From: Burhinus oedicnemus
Taxonomy: Eukaryota > Chordata > Aves > Charadriiformes > Burhinidae
Assembly (NCBI GenBank): GCA_008921705.1
Contig: VFFE01007486.1
Coordinates: 4,595,044-4,659,043 of the forward strand
Direction: 5' to 3'
Length of the DNA: 64,000 nucleotides
The notes below the pieces were generated by a model. That model saw only the letters and a program-made list of their open reading frames with translations. It made no database searches and was not told where the DNA came from. The position numbers and the translations under genes are program-made. Positions 13,601-28,600 of the stretch are shown here, piece by piece. The first letter of the stretch is position 1; every line of letters starts with the position of its first letter.

Positions 13601-16600
13601 AAAAATCTTGCATTTCATGTGCAAGTCGCAGCTGACTCAAAACATAAAAGTAGGCTTTTTTTACCTTGGGAAAAGGGTACAATTCTTAGGTTAAAAGTTA
13701 TTATTAGTGCTATTCTAATTTTCAAAGTTATAAAATCTGACCTAGAAGTTAAGACCAGTAAACTCCTTACCTTAGGGATCCCAACTGATGTACAAGGAAG
13801 AAACGAATGTTCACACTGTTCAAGGTATTTTTCTGAGTTGCTTTTTCCAAATAAAAGAGTAACTACAAACCCCCTAAAATAGAAAAAGAAAGACCAGCTA
13901 GAACAACAGTCATCTTTCCCCTCGCCTCTAGAAAATATTCCACAAGTTATAACATGACAATATATGACAATTCTCACCATTTACTCTCCTAGTAGAGTGC
14001 TCTTCCACAGTGTAGCACGCTGCCCAAAATAACTGACACAATACTAAGTATGAAGTTTCCCAGTCTTGTATTATCCATCTTGATATATTCTTATCAAATA
14101 GCAGATCTATATAGCACAGTCTATACTACACAGCCTGCTGAACGAGAAGAATCTGTGATAGCATGCTACCCATGCTCACAAATATTAGTCAACAGAAAAA
14201 GGGGTACATACATAAGCTGCTCTGGCTCTATTTATACATAGATTATTTTACTTTAACACTATGAAGAAATAAACTCTTTAGGATATATTTAGGGCATTGC
14301 AGGGTGGCATAAGCCACAAAAACACAGACCAGGATGAAACTGATGCAGTAAGTAACTACTGATTGCATATGTTTAAACAAGAAGTAAGAAAAATTTCAAC
14401 TGGAAACTTATTTTAAGCCGCAAAGGAAAACAAAACAAAAAACCAAAACATAGTAGTCCTGCCAGGCTTAAGAACAAGGACAGGAAAAAGTCAAACAAAA
14501 GGTGTTGGGGTTTTGGGGGGTTGCAAGTTGTTTGGGGTGTTGGTTATTTTGGGGTTTTTGTTGTTGTTTTGTTTTTAATTAATTCAGCATATAAAATCTA
14601 AATAAATGCACTCCTGGACCATTTAGAATGTCAGATCTTTAATTCATTATCTTCTTCCCTCACAATTCTACAATGATATTTAAATTATGACTTACAGTTA
14701 AGCAGGACAGCAGTTAATTTTATTATTGTTTTCTTTATGATATAATGAAGGCATAAGGGAAAAAGCAACCATTACAAGAAGTTCAACCTTGCTACAACAG
14801 CAGGAATTTATTTACAGCTTATGACACTAGGGCACAAAAATACAAAGCTGGTTTTACCAAGGAAGAGATGAAAACCTAATGGCTGTGCCAATTATAGCAT
14901 AACCAAAGTATGTAGTCTTTCAAAATACAAGCATAAAAAATTAAAAAAAAAAAAAAAAAAAAAGAATATGGACTTACTGCTGCTGAGACTAGCCTTGGAA
15001 TGGCTAAACACGCATAGCTTTTAACACAAATTTCAAAGCATTCAATTTAAAGGCCAGCTGACCAAGATTTGTGACCACAGGAACTCACAAAGTTATTCCA
15101 GGCTTAAAATGTGCTGAAACAATACATTCTATTAATATAGATTACTGTCGCTATACAATAGTCTTACTTACATGATTAGAATAAAATTCCTAACCAAGGA
15201 ATAATACGCCATTTGAAGGTTTTAATTCCCAAACTGGGAACCATTCTTCTTAAGCACTCCAGATGCTTAATAATTCAAAAGAGGGTAGGTGGTTATTATC
15301 AGTAATGTGATAATGCATAAGAATGTTTTCACTTGATACTCTGATTCTCTTACAGCCGTCTTTATCTGCCAAACATGTGAACTTTCTACATATGAGGACA
15401 AAAAATAAAAGCAGGTCTAATTGCTTTTCTGCTCCAGATATTTCCAGACAGCTTTAAAATCATAATACCAATGGTGCTAGTGGTGTCATAATTCAGTTCA
15501 AGGACAAAAATCTGCTTAGAAAAATGTCAATATTAGTTTCACTAGGCTTAAAAGTTACCTAATGTTTTGGTTTGGGGAAGGGGGGTATTTTATTGTTTGG
15601 GGTTTTTTTAATTATTACAAAGTTCGGGTTTTCTTTTTATTATCTACCACTTTTCTATTAGAAACCTCAGTCATCTTTTAAAGAAAACAGCATACCCAAA
15701 ATGCATTTTTGTTTTGGCCAAAAATCAGTTTTAACTTCAAAAGTTAATGACTTATTAAAAAAAACATAGAATCATAGAATGGTTAGAGTTGGAAGAGACC
15801 TTAAGGATCATCTAGTTCCAAGCCCCCTCCCATGGGCAGGGACACCTACCACTAGACCTGGTTACTTAACGCCCCATCCAACCTGGCATTGAACACTTCC
15901 AGGGATGGGACATCCACAACTTCTCTGGGCAACCTGTTCCAGCGTCTCACTACCCCAGAGTAAAGAATTTCTTCCTAATACCTAATCCAAATCTATCCTC
16001 TTCCAGTTTAAAACCATTACCCCTCATCATATTGCTACACTCCCTGATAAAAAGTCCCTCTCCAGCTTTCTTGTAGGCCCCCTTCAGAATCTGGAAGGCC
16101 ACTATAAGGTCTTCCTGGAGCCTTCTCTTCTCCAGGCTCAACAACCCCAACTCTCGCAGCCTGCCCTCACAGGAGAGGTGCTCCAGCCCTCTGATGATCT
16201 TTGTGGCCCTCCTCCTCTGGACTGGCTCCAACAGGTCCATGTCTTTCTTACGGTGGCAGCCCCAGAGCTGGACACATTACTAATACACTACCAAAATAAT
16301 TCAAGTATATGCTCGTTTTCTTAGATACCTCTAAGTATCTTCATTTTTAAGCTAGAAATGCTAGGAGCTTCTGCCTCTATAGCAGAAATTAATACATTTT
16401 ATTCCCTAATTTAAAATCCTGTGCGCATTAGAGAGGTACACATAGCCTGACCATTCAGTGCAAGTGCTCCCTAATTCATCAAGAGGATATTCAACACAGT
16501 AAATGAGAAATCATATGAATAGAGCAGAAAAAGGAAAAAACTATTTCACTTGAATTTTTGTTGCTAAGTTTTTCCAAAGATTATTGGAAGACCAGCTTTT

Positions 16601-19600
16601 CACAGGGACAGATTAACAGAACAAAGGTGACAGAAACAAAAATAAAGTCTAGAGATTTATCTTTTTCCCCATCAAGTCTGAAAAGTAACTGCCTCAGCCG
16701 CATGCTTTGTGAAAGTCAAAAAGCAGCTTCAGAACCTTTCCCAATTTGGTCAGCAGTTAGAATCATCAGTGTAGGCAGCCAGTCACATATATATGTATGT
16801 GATTAAGTATCAATAATTATGGTTTTTGATGACAGAGCAAATTCCTTTAAACAGCAAAGCAACTGATGGTCCAAGAAATTTCAATTCTCACAACACTGGA
16901 AGCGTAAGGCTGTTGGCAGAGCCAACATTATTTTTATTTTACTTCCTCAGGAAAGGGGGGAAGGAGAGAAAGTAAGGTAAGAAACTTACACAGTACAAAG
17001 AAAAGGCAGATGGTAAGAGACCCAGCACTCAGGTTAAAGGTTTTGCATCAATACTTAAAGTAGTTGCAAAAAATATTTCACGAAGATTAACACCTTGTAA
17101 TAGCCTTGGCTACACAGGTTAAAGAAACAATACCTGTCTTTTGCCTCCTGCTTTTGGTGCAAAGAGCTCAGTTCCCTAAGCGGTAAGTTACCAGATCCCA
17201 AATTGAAGAGGGATGTAATACAAAACAAAACAAAATCCCTAACATTTTATAAATCAGTGTTGAAACTAAACAAAATTAAACAAAGACAATTTTTGATGTA
17301 AAGCTTTTATTCATACACACAAATGGTTTCAGTATGCTTCCACGGACACAGCAGTAAACTTACTACAAGCTATCTGTATAAGAGGAAATGCACAGTTAAG
17401 AGTAAATCAAAAAGAAATAATTAGATAGCACATAACAGAAGTGAAATCGTATAAACAGACTGAGTATGTTGATACAGCTATGGCATCAACATTGTTTTCC
17501 TTCACAATTCACTGGCCTATACTTTACTAGGGGTGCAGCCAGCTATGATTCAACATTTTCTTTTGTAGAACTGCAAAATGGGACAGAGGTGACCTCCCAG
17601 CTAATGGAAGTCAGAAACTATTGATACAGACCACTGTTTTTGAGCAAGTATAAAAAGTTAGAAAACTGCATGCCAAACTGGATAAGAACTCTAAGTTTCA
17701 ATATAAAATTCTGCCATAAAAATCCATGTCCAAAATTGTTATTTTGCTCCAGATAAGGGTACACTAAGCATTAAGGAAACTACTATAATCATGAACCAAA
17801 ATTAGATTTTTATTTTCTTAATTTATATCAACAATATTATGACACATAATTGCTAATCTTAAGTGAAACAGTTATTTCATAACATTAATTTCCGTTGGTT
17901 TCTAAGAGAAACAGGACCAAGTATTTTCCGTAACTTCAGAGGAACTAATTCAAAAAGAAAAAGCAGGCAAGAATAATTTAGACATAAATCTATTTGGCCT
18001 AGTTAGCACTCACAGATGTGTATGCTGAATGTTAAAACTTAAAGTAGGTGTGTCACTCTGAAAATGACTAACAGTGTAAAAAAGGGCCAAATCACAGCCT
18101 TAGCCAAGAAGGTGTGTATGTTCAAGTAATGACATTCTACCGGAAGGGCTGAGACTTCATATCTATCTACATAAGTAAACACGTAATAGGAAGATGGATA
18201 CAAATTCTGCTTTAACAGACACACTACCACAAGATGAATTTATCCTTAAGATGATCAATGTTCACTGACTAGCTAAAAAATGAATCAAAGCAGCAAAAGA
18301 ACCACAGCAAAGAGGTATCAGAGCTGACTTGAGCATGAGCAAGCTCATGCACTAGAGGCAGTTTCATGGTGGCAAACTGTAGCTGACTTCAGACATACTC
18401 CATGAAAGACTGCTTTGACTGTTAGCTTTGAAAAGTCAAGCAACTGAAACTGAGCAAGAAGGAAGGATAAGCTTGTAAGAAATTATTATATCCTACATCA
18501 CGTTTCATACTGCAAATACTAAGGAAGTGGTAATACAAAACAGTAAATGGATGAACTCTTGCCCTTTGGACGAATGCTTTGCCTTTTGCCCTGGACAAAC
18601 AGCCAGCAAAATATGACAATTATACATGTATCAAGACTTAACAAGACAGACGCATTCTCAATTAAATCCTTGCTCTAATATATTTCTCAGAGATGGAATT
18701 CCAAGTTTAATACAGCTGAAACCCAAGCATAGCAGCTGTTATTCTAGCCACTAAACTCTATTAGATTTTTTGATGCGACTTACAGTAATGTACATATATT
18801 CTGTACTGTATCCAATAAGAAGGTTAAAAGGGTGTTTCAAAGGAAGAAAAAAAAAAAAAAATTAAAGATAGCCCAAACACCCCATTATAAGTCAAGCAGG
18901 TGTTGGAGAATCTAGAAATGTTCCTGTCCTGCAGATTAGTCTTATGAGCAAGAGGAAGGAGGAATATCTCACTAATACATTTAGACTTGGCAATAACAAT
19001 AAAAGTTTTGATGGTTACAAGGCAAGACGTTATAATATACAATGTAATAATGGTGCTATAGACTATAAAAACACCACCTGTTTGCTCCTTTCCTGTCTAT
19101 AGATAAAGTATGAAATGTCTACAGCTGCCAAACTGATCTACCTGTTCAAGATTTAGCATCATTTCCACAGAGCCAGGAAAACACTCACTCGCTTTCCTCA
19201 TGAATGAAGTATCTTAGGTAGGAAAGAGATTCTGATGAGGAAAGGGGACATAGTTACTTAGAAAGTACCTGCAAAAAGAACTCACATGTTAATAGAAAGT
19301 ATGAACTGAAGCTATGTGAGTATTTGTCCTCCAACACCTGTTATAAACAGCTTTTTTAAAAAAAAAAAAAATCAGAAATTTTTTTTGCTTGTGCAAAGGT
19401 AGTGTAAGTAGCATTCAACAGCAAAAAAAAATTACTTTTGATAAAATTGAGATTTCAAGAAAAAACTTGCCTCATAAAGAGCTGCTAAAATATGAAATAC
19501 TAATTACACAGAAGTCAATTCAGATTTTCAGAGCAAACTATTTGCTAATATACACATTAAAATTTTTTTTACTTTCATAGTAAATTATACAAAACACTAA

Positions 19601-22600
19601 GTAGTATACTTACCCACCCACAAAGCAGAGGATATAAAATGCAAAGTAAAATATAGCGAAGGGTCCAAAAGTTACTAGAAAAAGCACAACACCAAGACTT
19701 CCCCATCCCCATATGGAAAGACTGGTCTGTGAACAAGAACACATGGAAAAGGAATAATTAATGTTATTCGTACAACTTTAAGTCTCCAAAGCAATATTTT
19801 TTGTTTCTACAAAGCTTGATATATTTTAACTAGCTATGAAATAAGCTTTGCTTGATGAAATAAATATTATCTTTATTTTTTAAAAGCATATTGCTATCAA
19901 GTTATATTGTGGGCTAGTAGTCCACTTTAGCTAACATTAGAGCATTTTTCTTTCAAATATCATTTTTTTCTCTTCTCTATTCTCATTTTGTGCGCTTTTG
20001 TTTCTTGAGATCCCCTTTTTTTCCCCCTGTGAAATTCTCCACTACTTCCAAGAAAAATGCAGGCTTTGTAACAGAACAGGGAGAGATGAATACAACCTCA
20101 TTTTACACAACTAAAAGTGTAATTTTCCACAGCCAAGCACAGCTATTTCTTCTCTAGACCAAAGCAGTTGGCAGACCAAAAAAACGTGTCCCTTTTTCCA
20201 GTCAAGTCACACACAGGTCAGCAGGTGCACCAAATATTTGGTGGAAGTTTACTTTTACTCTTTCCTTGAAATAAAAGACAGGGAAACTTAAGAAACTTGT
20301 TACTGTATCTAACAATTTTTACCACAGAAATCAAGAGCATTCAAACAGTCCTCCAATATAGCTAAATACAATTCTGCTTTAAAAATCAGGAAATTTAATA
20401 TATTAAAAAAGAGAGAGATTACAGACGAGCATTTTCTCCATGGAGACATTATCATGTTCCTAGGAGAGACCTGGCTTAGCAGGCAGGACTGACACTTGGG
20501 CAGTGGGGGGAGACAGGGGTTGTTTGGAAAGCCATGGTGAGCTGCAGTCAGCCACGAGAGCATCGGTGGGGTTGGTGGGATTTGGGGACTGATGGCTCAT
20601 GGAACACAGCAGGTAGAACCTCACCTGTGCTGGCGGATTCACCAGGAGTATGAAAAAAGCAGCAAGATTTGGGTTATTGTGTTGATATAGGTTACAGTAT
20701 AAGTGCATTCATATAGACATATCTTGATAGAGGTGTGTATGTACATATATATACATATATGCAGGGTAATCTAAAATGCCAGGTAGTGAAAAAGCTGACT
20801 GAACTGAGTTACAATAGTTCTGGACCTTTACAATACTGCAATGCAGTCAACAAAGATTATATAAATTTAATTCAAGTTCAATATGGAAAGCATGTTTCAG
20901 CCAAGTCCCAAGAGTGTGAAACCAATGATGACAAGTATTTATAGGCCACCAAAACTGTTCCAGCTCTAAGGTTCTCAACTTTTCTTTTTTTGTTGTCTAA
21001 TTTACACTTTTCCTACCAGTGATCAAGTGACACCCTGATGGGAACTCAGACAACTGCTATGTCAACAAGTAACACTAAGAAAGTATTTAAATAAACTCGT
21101 CTTGCAGTTTGACATTTAAAAAACAAGCAGAAATCGAACACCATATTTGCAAAGAGCCCTTTTTTAGCCTTAATATGGAGGAGAGGGGAAGCTTGCCTAC
21201 AGCTCTTATTTCTTTAAAGGGACTATTTAGATTTCATCTTTCCACCTTAAGTACAGGATTCAGAAAAATCAACTTCCTGATATAAAAGTTTCTTAAATCC
21301 TATAAACTATGAAAAATAATATAAGACACCTACATAAAGCAGCTTCAGTTCTTCACTGAGAGCAAGACATTAAACTGCCCAAAAGCAAAATCATAGCTCT
21401 AAGAAGAGACTGTTTCACAGATATAAATTGCAATCATCAAAATAATTTAATTCTTCCTATTTTATTATAAGTTTAATGGAAAGTTGAGATGAAATTCTAT
21501 TTTCTTCCTCGTTACAGTTTCATAGCAAGAGATGGAGAAGCTATACTGGCTTTCTTCATAGTGTTTGAGGCTGGAAAAAATTACACTCTTCTACATACTT
21601 ATGTGTTTAATTAAAAGTGCTGCAATTCAAAAACTGGATCACAAGTGATTCAAGTCTCTGTAGGCTGAAGAAGTGCTTTATTAGATGATATTAACCATAC
21701 AAACCACACAGCTAAAATGCTGAAGATCAGTGCTACAATAAATATAAAAAAAATAATCTTGGCCACAGCCAAGTGTGATTTTCTTGACTTGTAATAAGTA
21801 AATGCAGGAGATAAACCATTTGGGGTGGGGAGGAGGAGCGAGAGAGAAGGAGAAGGACACCAATCTAAAACAAAAAAACAAAAAACAAAAAAACCCCAGA
21901 CAAACAAAAAAACCAAAACAACAAAAAAACCCCACCCACCCAGCAAATACAACAATTAACTAAAAAAGACATGCGCTCTCATTATACATCTACATTTCAA
22001 TATACAAAGAAGATTCCTCGTATTCATACCCTCAGAAATACATTTTGTCACTTCTGTAGAGCACTCTGTGCAACAGGAAGATACGTACACAGAAGATAAC
22101 ATTTAAGCATGTTCTTTTTTTTGTCAAAAGATCAGTACACTTAATTCAAAAAAGTTCTAAATATGGGATAAGTGCTCTACATGACTTAAGAAAACTTAAT
22201 TAAACTAGATAGCAGGATGCATATTCAGAGTCGGATGAATGCATAATTAACAAAGAAAGTTCTATAACTCCAATAGATATAACAGTAACCTTTTGTCCTA
22301 CGCTCTAGTTTCGCAATTTAGCATATGGCTACAGAGATTCAAATCTCATCTGGTATTTTAATAGGATTTCTTAAAACTCGCATAACTTGGTACACTGCAG
22401 TAAGTACAACAGATACTGGCCTAATTCTTGCACACTTTAGATGGGTGGTTTATAGTCCTATGGATTTTAAGACATTCAATCATCAGCATGGTTCCGTTTA
22501 GGCTGACTGTAAATAAAACTTCCCAGAACTTCACACTTCTTAAAAGGACTTTAGCAGTATGACTCCCAGACAAAACTGAAAACTTTGTTTAAAGTTCTTT

Positions 22601-25600
22601 TACCATGTCAAAAAAATCAACTATGAAATGCAAAAAAACCCAGTCCAAATGTTACATAAATATATGACTACTCAGCTGGTCACTACTGTGGAACTAGCTC
22701 AGGTATTTAAATTCAAACCTCACTACTTACAACTTACAAGTAAGTTTTACTTCTAACATCATTTTTTTAGAATAGTCACAGATTTACTCAAGCTCTGCCT
22801 AGCTTTACTGAAGTTAACTGCAGGGTGCACACTTGTCACTCTTGACAGAAAGAACAAGCCAGTCCTCTGAAGAGATGGTAATAATACTGGCACTTAAGCA
22901 GCAGCTATCCAGACCCTTTAAAAGAAGCCAACATGCCCTATGCTGGGAGGGCAAACTTCCAAACTGAACTATTTACTGAATTTCAAGTAACGAGGGACAG
23001 TTACTTGAACGCTAAGAAAAAATATAGGCCTTAATCCTGTGGTAGGCATGTATGGGTATATACTGTATGCATACACACATACCAAAGATCTTTATTCCAG
23101 ATCAACCACCATTCCACTTCATCAGTTTTAGCCACTTTAACTTATCGTCAATACAGATGCCATATGTCAGCCCCATCATTACCACTTCTTATCTTTCATG
23201 TCTGAAGTCTTACAAAGAAAGAGTTTTGCAGTGTATTAGTAAGGTCACATACACAAGGGGCTAATGTAGAATCATATTCACACACAGTCATTTTCTTCCC
23301 ATCATACAGAACTGCTTTAGCAGAATAAACCGCAATTGCAGCAAAGGGCTGCCCGTAAACCCAAAGAGCACACTGAAGAGCCTCATAAGGTAGAACACAC
23401 ACACCAAGGTGAACATTCACATGAGCTTGATTCAGCTGTTATAGATAACAAGACTATTACCTCTCAACAGCACTTGCCTTTTTTTTTTTCCCTCCTCTTT
23501 TTGACTAGGTTTCATCCATTTTTCCTATAGTATACAGCCAACTACTGGAAGTACATAAAGAACTTGCTTTCTTATATACATTTGCTTTTCCTTTCTTTGG
23601 CTTCTGCTTTCTAATTAATGCAGCATTTTGATGATCCCTGTTGCACGCTGTTATGGCTAACATGCTGAGCTAAGACTGACTACACAACTTAACATGATCA
23701 TTCACACAGAAGCTTATGTAAATCCGCAAGATTCGCTGCCTAAAAACGGTGTACTAAGGCCACACAGTCTTAAATCAAAAGTTTAAGAGACAGAAAATCC
23801 CACTGTAATTTAGTATGCAAGCAGTTATGCATAATATAATTTACTAGTTATGAATTAGCCAGAGTATTTTGCAGACAAATCAATGGGAACATGGCAAGGA
23901 TTTAATGTACCAACCACAACAGCAATGATTTATTCCAGTAACAAAACAAAACTGACTCTGTTGTACTATAAGCTTGCTTCAAGAGGTTTCTTTCTTGCTT
24001 AATCCAGCTGACAAGCTTTCAGAGCTTTGCCTCTATCCCATCTTTAAGCAAAATCCTCACTCTTGATACAGCTTTCACTAAAATGATTCACCAAGGTAAG
24101 TATAGGTTTGTTGTTTGGATTTAGACTGGTGCTGTCAATTTTAGCTTGCAACCAGCAGTAAGATATGTGTCTGTTTTCAGTTCAGTGCAAAACCACTGCT
24201 CCTCCTGATGTCCAGCTGACAGGTAGTCCTTTTCTTCCTATTGTCCCCTTTGCCACCAAACAGCAGACACATGCATTCCCTCTCACAAGGCTCTGGATGC
24301 CACCTTCCTCCTACTCCAGGCACGAACTCCTGTTCCAGACACTCGGCTCTCTCCACGATTCCCCCACATGCTCAGAGTAATTGTAATGTCAAGTTTGGAG
24401 AAGACAGGGCAGCAGGGGAAACAAGGAATATTCCTACAGGAAGGCTGGGCTCTGGAAGCATCCACTCGTCAATCTTAAAGCTTCAGCAGCATACTAAAAT
24501 CTTACAGCTGTAGCATTCAAAAGGCCCATACCACTTCTGATGGTTGCCATTTGTGATTGTTTTCAAATTTAATAGCTGCAAAAGAACAATCCGAACTTTG
24601 AAAGAGCAGTGTCATTTAAACACAAAAACATGCTGCTTTGCGCACAATTTGTTTACTGTGTGTATCCAGTTACATTTGTCCATTAATATTTTTAAACTGA
24701 CAGTAGCTGACCTGTCCCTAACTAGAGAGTGTTAAGTAAACTATTCTTTGTCATTTGGGTAGTTCAATTTTTTTATTCCCCCCCACCCCCGCAAATATAA
24801 TGTTTTGCCAAAGGTATTTAATGCCACCTCAGGGCTCATATTAAAAAAAAAACTGTTAAGTATTGCACATACAGTAGATGTCAAGTGTAATTTTGTTGAT
24901 TCTACACATTTGCCTTTTAATTTGACTTTCATTTTGAGTGTACGTGGAACATGTTCATGTAGAAACCTTTCTATAATTAAGGTGAGTGTCATTTTTGTCA
25001 GGTGATTAAAAACATTATTTTAGGATTCAAATTACTGTCTCTTCACTAGCATGACAAGTAAAATTGGAAAGCTGTATCAACTGGAGTGCCAATTTCATCT
25101 GCGGTGAAATTGTTATGTTACACTACTAGAAGAAATATTTAACAATTGTGAAATAAACGATTAACATCTTTGTAGTTACATTCTGCTATCTGCCAAAGTT
25201 ATAGCAACGAAGTGAACGATGTGTCAAGTGGGGTTTTGAAAAGTTCTGCATGTCCTTGTTTCCTGACATCACTAAAGGTCTCCTTTTAACCTCTTCCTTC
25301 TTATCTTTTTGCCCCTTTTCCTTCCTTAGCCCAAAAAGGCAATGCAAAGCAAAACCCTAAGCCCCATTCCTACCTCAGACTACATAAAAATAATTGCAGT
25401 GAATCTACACAACAAATTCCTGTAGTACTCACAAGAAAACTCTTGGGCTTTTTTTTTTTTAAAGGAATTTTGTATAGTCTATTTTGGTTTTATTGTTCTA
25501 AGTTTAGATTTATTTTTTTCCCAAAGCAAGCCTAAAATATTAAAGTATGTAAATATACATTAATCATCTTTTAAATAAAAAAAAAAAAATTACACAATTA

Positions 25601-28600
25601 ATGTTAAGCTGTAAGAAGTCAGGCCAATGAAGTTTCTTCCGGATAAGCACAGTATTCCTGCTGATCCCTCCTTGTTACAGAGGCTGGAAACTCTCCTCTC
25701 TGCTAAGCACGAGTCCGTCTGTCCCCTCTGACTCACCTCCTCCTCTTCTGCTCAATGCATGCTTTGTACGTCAAATGGCTTAATTGGTTAACAGTTGGAT
25801 TAATTCAAGTGCAATCACGTCTAACTGTATTTAGTTTGGATTTTTCTGCTGCTTCTCACACCCCACGAGACAGAAAAACTTTTGGGATCATCTTCCCCTA
25901 CCTTCCCCCACAGTTATACAAGGCGCTATAACAAAGCTCTAATGGACAAGCAATAACTTTTCATTTATATTCTGAAACCACAATTACTGCACTGTGTCAA
26001 CGACTCATGAAGTTCATTTTTAAAAGTGTAAACCTTTAAATGAAAATATATGCTAACATTTCCTTAAAGTATGTAACATTAAAACACTGTATGTAACTGG
26101 AAAGTTTAAAAGCTAGTGTGCGCATGTTACTTCCATTTCAGTATTTATCCAGAGAGCAAAAAATTCCATTACTAAAATAAAAACTGCCTGTTTGCTGTAG
26201 TCAGAATTTTACTATTAAAATAAAAACGGAAAAGTTATGTTCCATATTTTGATACAATTGGTTTGTGCAATAAAGCTGATGAAGCAAAAATAACAGTATT
26301 CTGATTAACACTGGTAATTACTCTACCAGAAATGCTAATTATTTTCAACACCAAACTTTCTTTTCAAGTGAAAAAACAGAGTAAAATTCAGCCTGGATTC
26401 AAGTCAAGATTTTTTTTTTTTTTTCCCTCTCACACCTGCTCTGCCAGCACTGCTGATCACAACATGAAATTAGGAAGTGGATTTTTTAATTTTAAACTGA
26501 CCTTAATTTTACCGATATTTAGTTTCAGCGCTAACAGGTATTTTATTATACAGCAGAACTATTGACAAGGGACAGAAAGCCTCTTTTCATGTAACCTTAT
26601 TTTGAAAGTGGAATAAGTATGTATCTTACTATGAAAAACAAGAGGCCACCTTCCCAGACACACACACACTCTTTCTGATAAAATGCTTGCATTAAAACCC
26701 ACTCTGAATTGCATCCCAGTTTAAAAGGATACGGAGTTTTGGTCAAGTTTAAAAGAAGCCCTTAAACATCTTGGATGACGACAGGAAATAGGAGATGCAA
26801 GCCCATTTTCAGCTACTTTCTTCAATATAGCAGTGACATAGTCATAACTAATTTTTAATATAATTTCAAAGAAAGTGATCCTTTTCCTTTGTAACAATCC
26901 ATGTTAACTTGTATCTAAGCTAGTTTAGCCATGTGGACAGAAAACAGACAAAAAAGACCAAAGCATTTTGGATTGCCTTAGGTGATCTAAACAGGGCCAG
27001 GCTTATTGCTTGACAAGATCACCTAAGGCAATCCAAAGAGAGAAAATAAAGTAATCCCTCTAATTTTATCTTGAATTCAAGCCAATGAGATAATCTAGAC
27101 TGTTCTATGATCAGCCTGTAGATAAACAGATTACATCTATTTCAAGTTTTGCTAGTGCAAGACACTCACAAAGGGGAGAGAGGGGGAAGTCCCCAGAAGC
27201 TTTACCAAGTTAAAAAAAAAAGTCTGTTCTCCCAATGGTTAAAAATAATGAAGTCACATGTTCTTTAGTCAAGAAACTGCTAATGTATATTTCATTTGTG
27301 ATTACTGCTCAAGCAGCATTTTAAACTTTTCACTTTCTTGTCTAAAACTGCAGCAGGGAGTTACTTCGAAGTTCCTTTCACTAACATTTTCTTTCACTAC
27401 TAAAGAAACCCGATCCCACTAAACAAATTTAAAGAATCATCAACTTTGCTCCTAGAACAATTTCTACCACTTAAGATTCCCAATATTTATCTTCTCAGAA
27501 ATACATTAAATCAGCCTCTCTTCATAACAGTCAGATCTAGTAGGCCATCTCTTTATGTTCCATCTAACTAAAAACTTGTAGGCAGAGCTCAGGGCTACTG
27601 CAGAAACAGTTGCACAAGAGACATTTTTAAAAAGGTTTCTTCCTACCTTAGCAGCTACGCTTTTTGAAGACAGAAAAGGAAATTCTTTAGTTTTAAGCTC
27701 ATGTTGCCTGCTAACAGTAACTTCAACTGAGCATCCTTCCTGCCAAGCAATAAGCAGCTGCCTATTGCTTGAACTCAAATCTCCGCTATATTGCCCAATT
27801 TATGCTGTTACCTATATCAGCTTGTACTTACTAAGAAAAATACATTTAAAGATTTTATATATATATATATAAAAATATATATAAAATAAATGGTTTGGGA
27901 CACAGCCTGTTCAAAAGCAACCTATTCTTGTTCATGATCTTTAGCGGGAGAAGAAAGTAGAAAAAGATGGGTTATGAGGTCTGATGAAGAATGATTACTT
28001 TTCTTAAAATAAATCCATTATTTCTTTTATGGAGATACCACACAATTTCAAAGCTGTTGCTCTGTGCAAAGTAGTTTGCGCAATCTGAAAATGACAGAAT
28101 TAACTAAAGAAGAAAGAAGAAAAAAGACACACAATGATACAGTACCTACTTTAGAAACTCTCAGAAACTTCAAACCCTCTCTCACAAAAATAGAAAGTGA
28201 AATGAAGTGAAAGTGCTTAGTTTTTGCAAATACAGAACTGTCAAAGAAATAAAGGTATAAAATAAGATAAATTCCATAGAATTATGAACATTTTAGAACT
28301 GCCAACTGCAGCAGCAGTTATTGTGGGTTTGTTTATTCCTAAACAACCAGTCGTATGTGAAACAGCAGACAATACCTTCAAATTTTATACTGAAAAAGAA
28401 TAAAATTTTTGTTTCTACCACTTGATGACTTGCTTAGAAGCATCTATAAGCAAATAATCATTCTTAAGCAAACTCCTTAAAACCAATAGTTTCCTCTAAA
28501 AAGACTGATAAACCATACGTTTCAATAGTGTATTTGCAGGATGTGTGTGATTTTTTTACTGGGAGTTAAACTTATTATATGTGTTTATATATTATTTCAT

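Larger units (their letters stand above)
8728..13770 (-). other. SNX13: SNX13 intron 3
   Basis: About 5 kb of AT-rich intron holding two CR1 3'-end fragments (8876-9034 and about 10281-10350), both in the gene's orientation. The remainder is unique-looking, with only short open frames. Confidence 0.85.
13874..19613 (-). other. SNX13: SNX13 intron 2
   Basis: About 5.7 kb. It holds a 0.5-kb CR1 fragment (15765-16280), an A21 run near 14943, and G/T-rich tracts at about 14503-14560 and 15565-15610. Otherwise it is AT-rich with no recognised gene. Confidence 0.85.

Noticed and set aside
14943..14963. Poly(A) run as a retrocopy tail
   Set aside because: No retrotransposed gene body, target-site duplication or LINE 3' end was seen next to it.
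21650..21955. Minus-strand frame with long hydrophobic V/F/L/C runs
   Set aside because: The hydrophobicity comes from low-complexity AAAAAC/AACAAAA text read on the opposite strand, not from a membrane protein.
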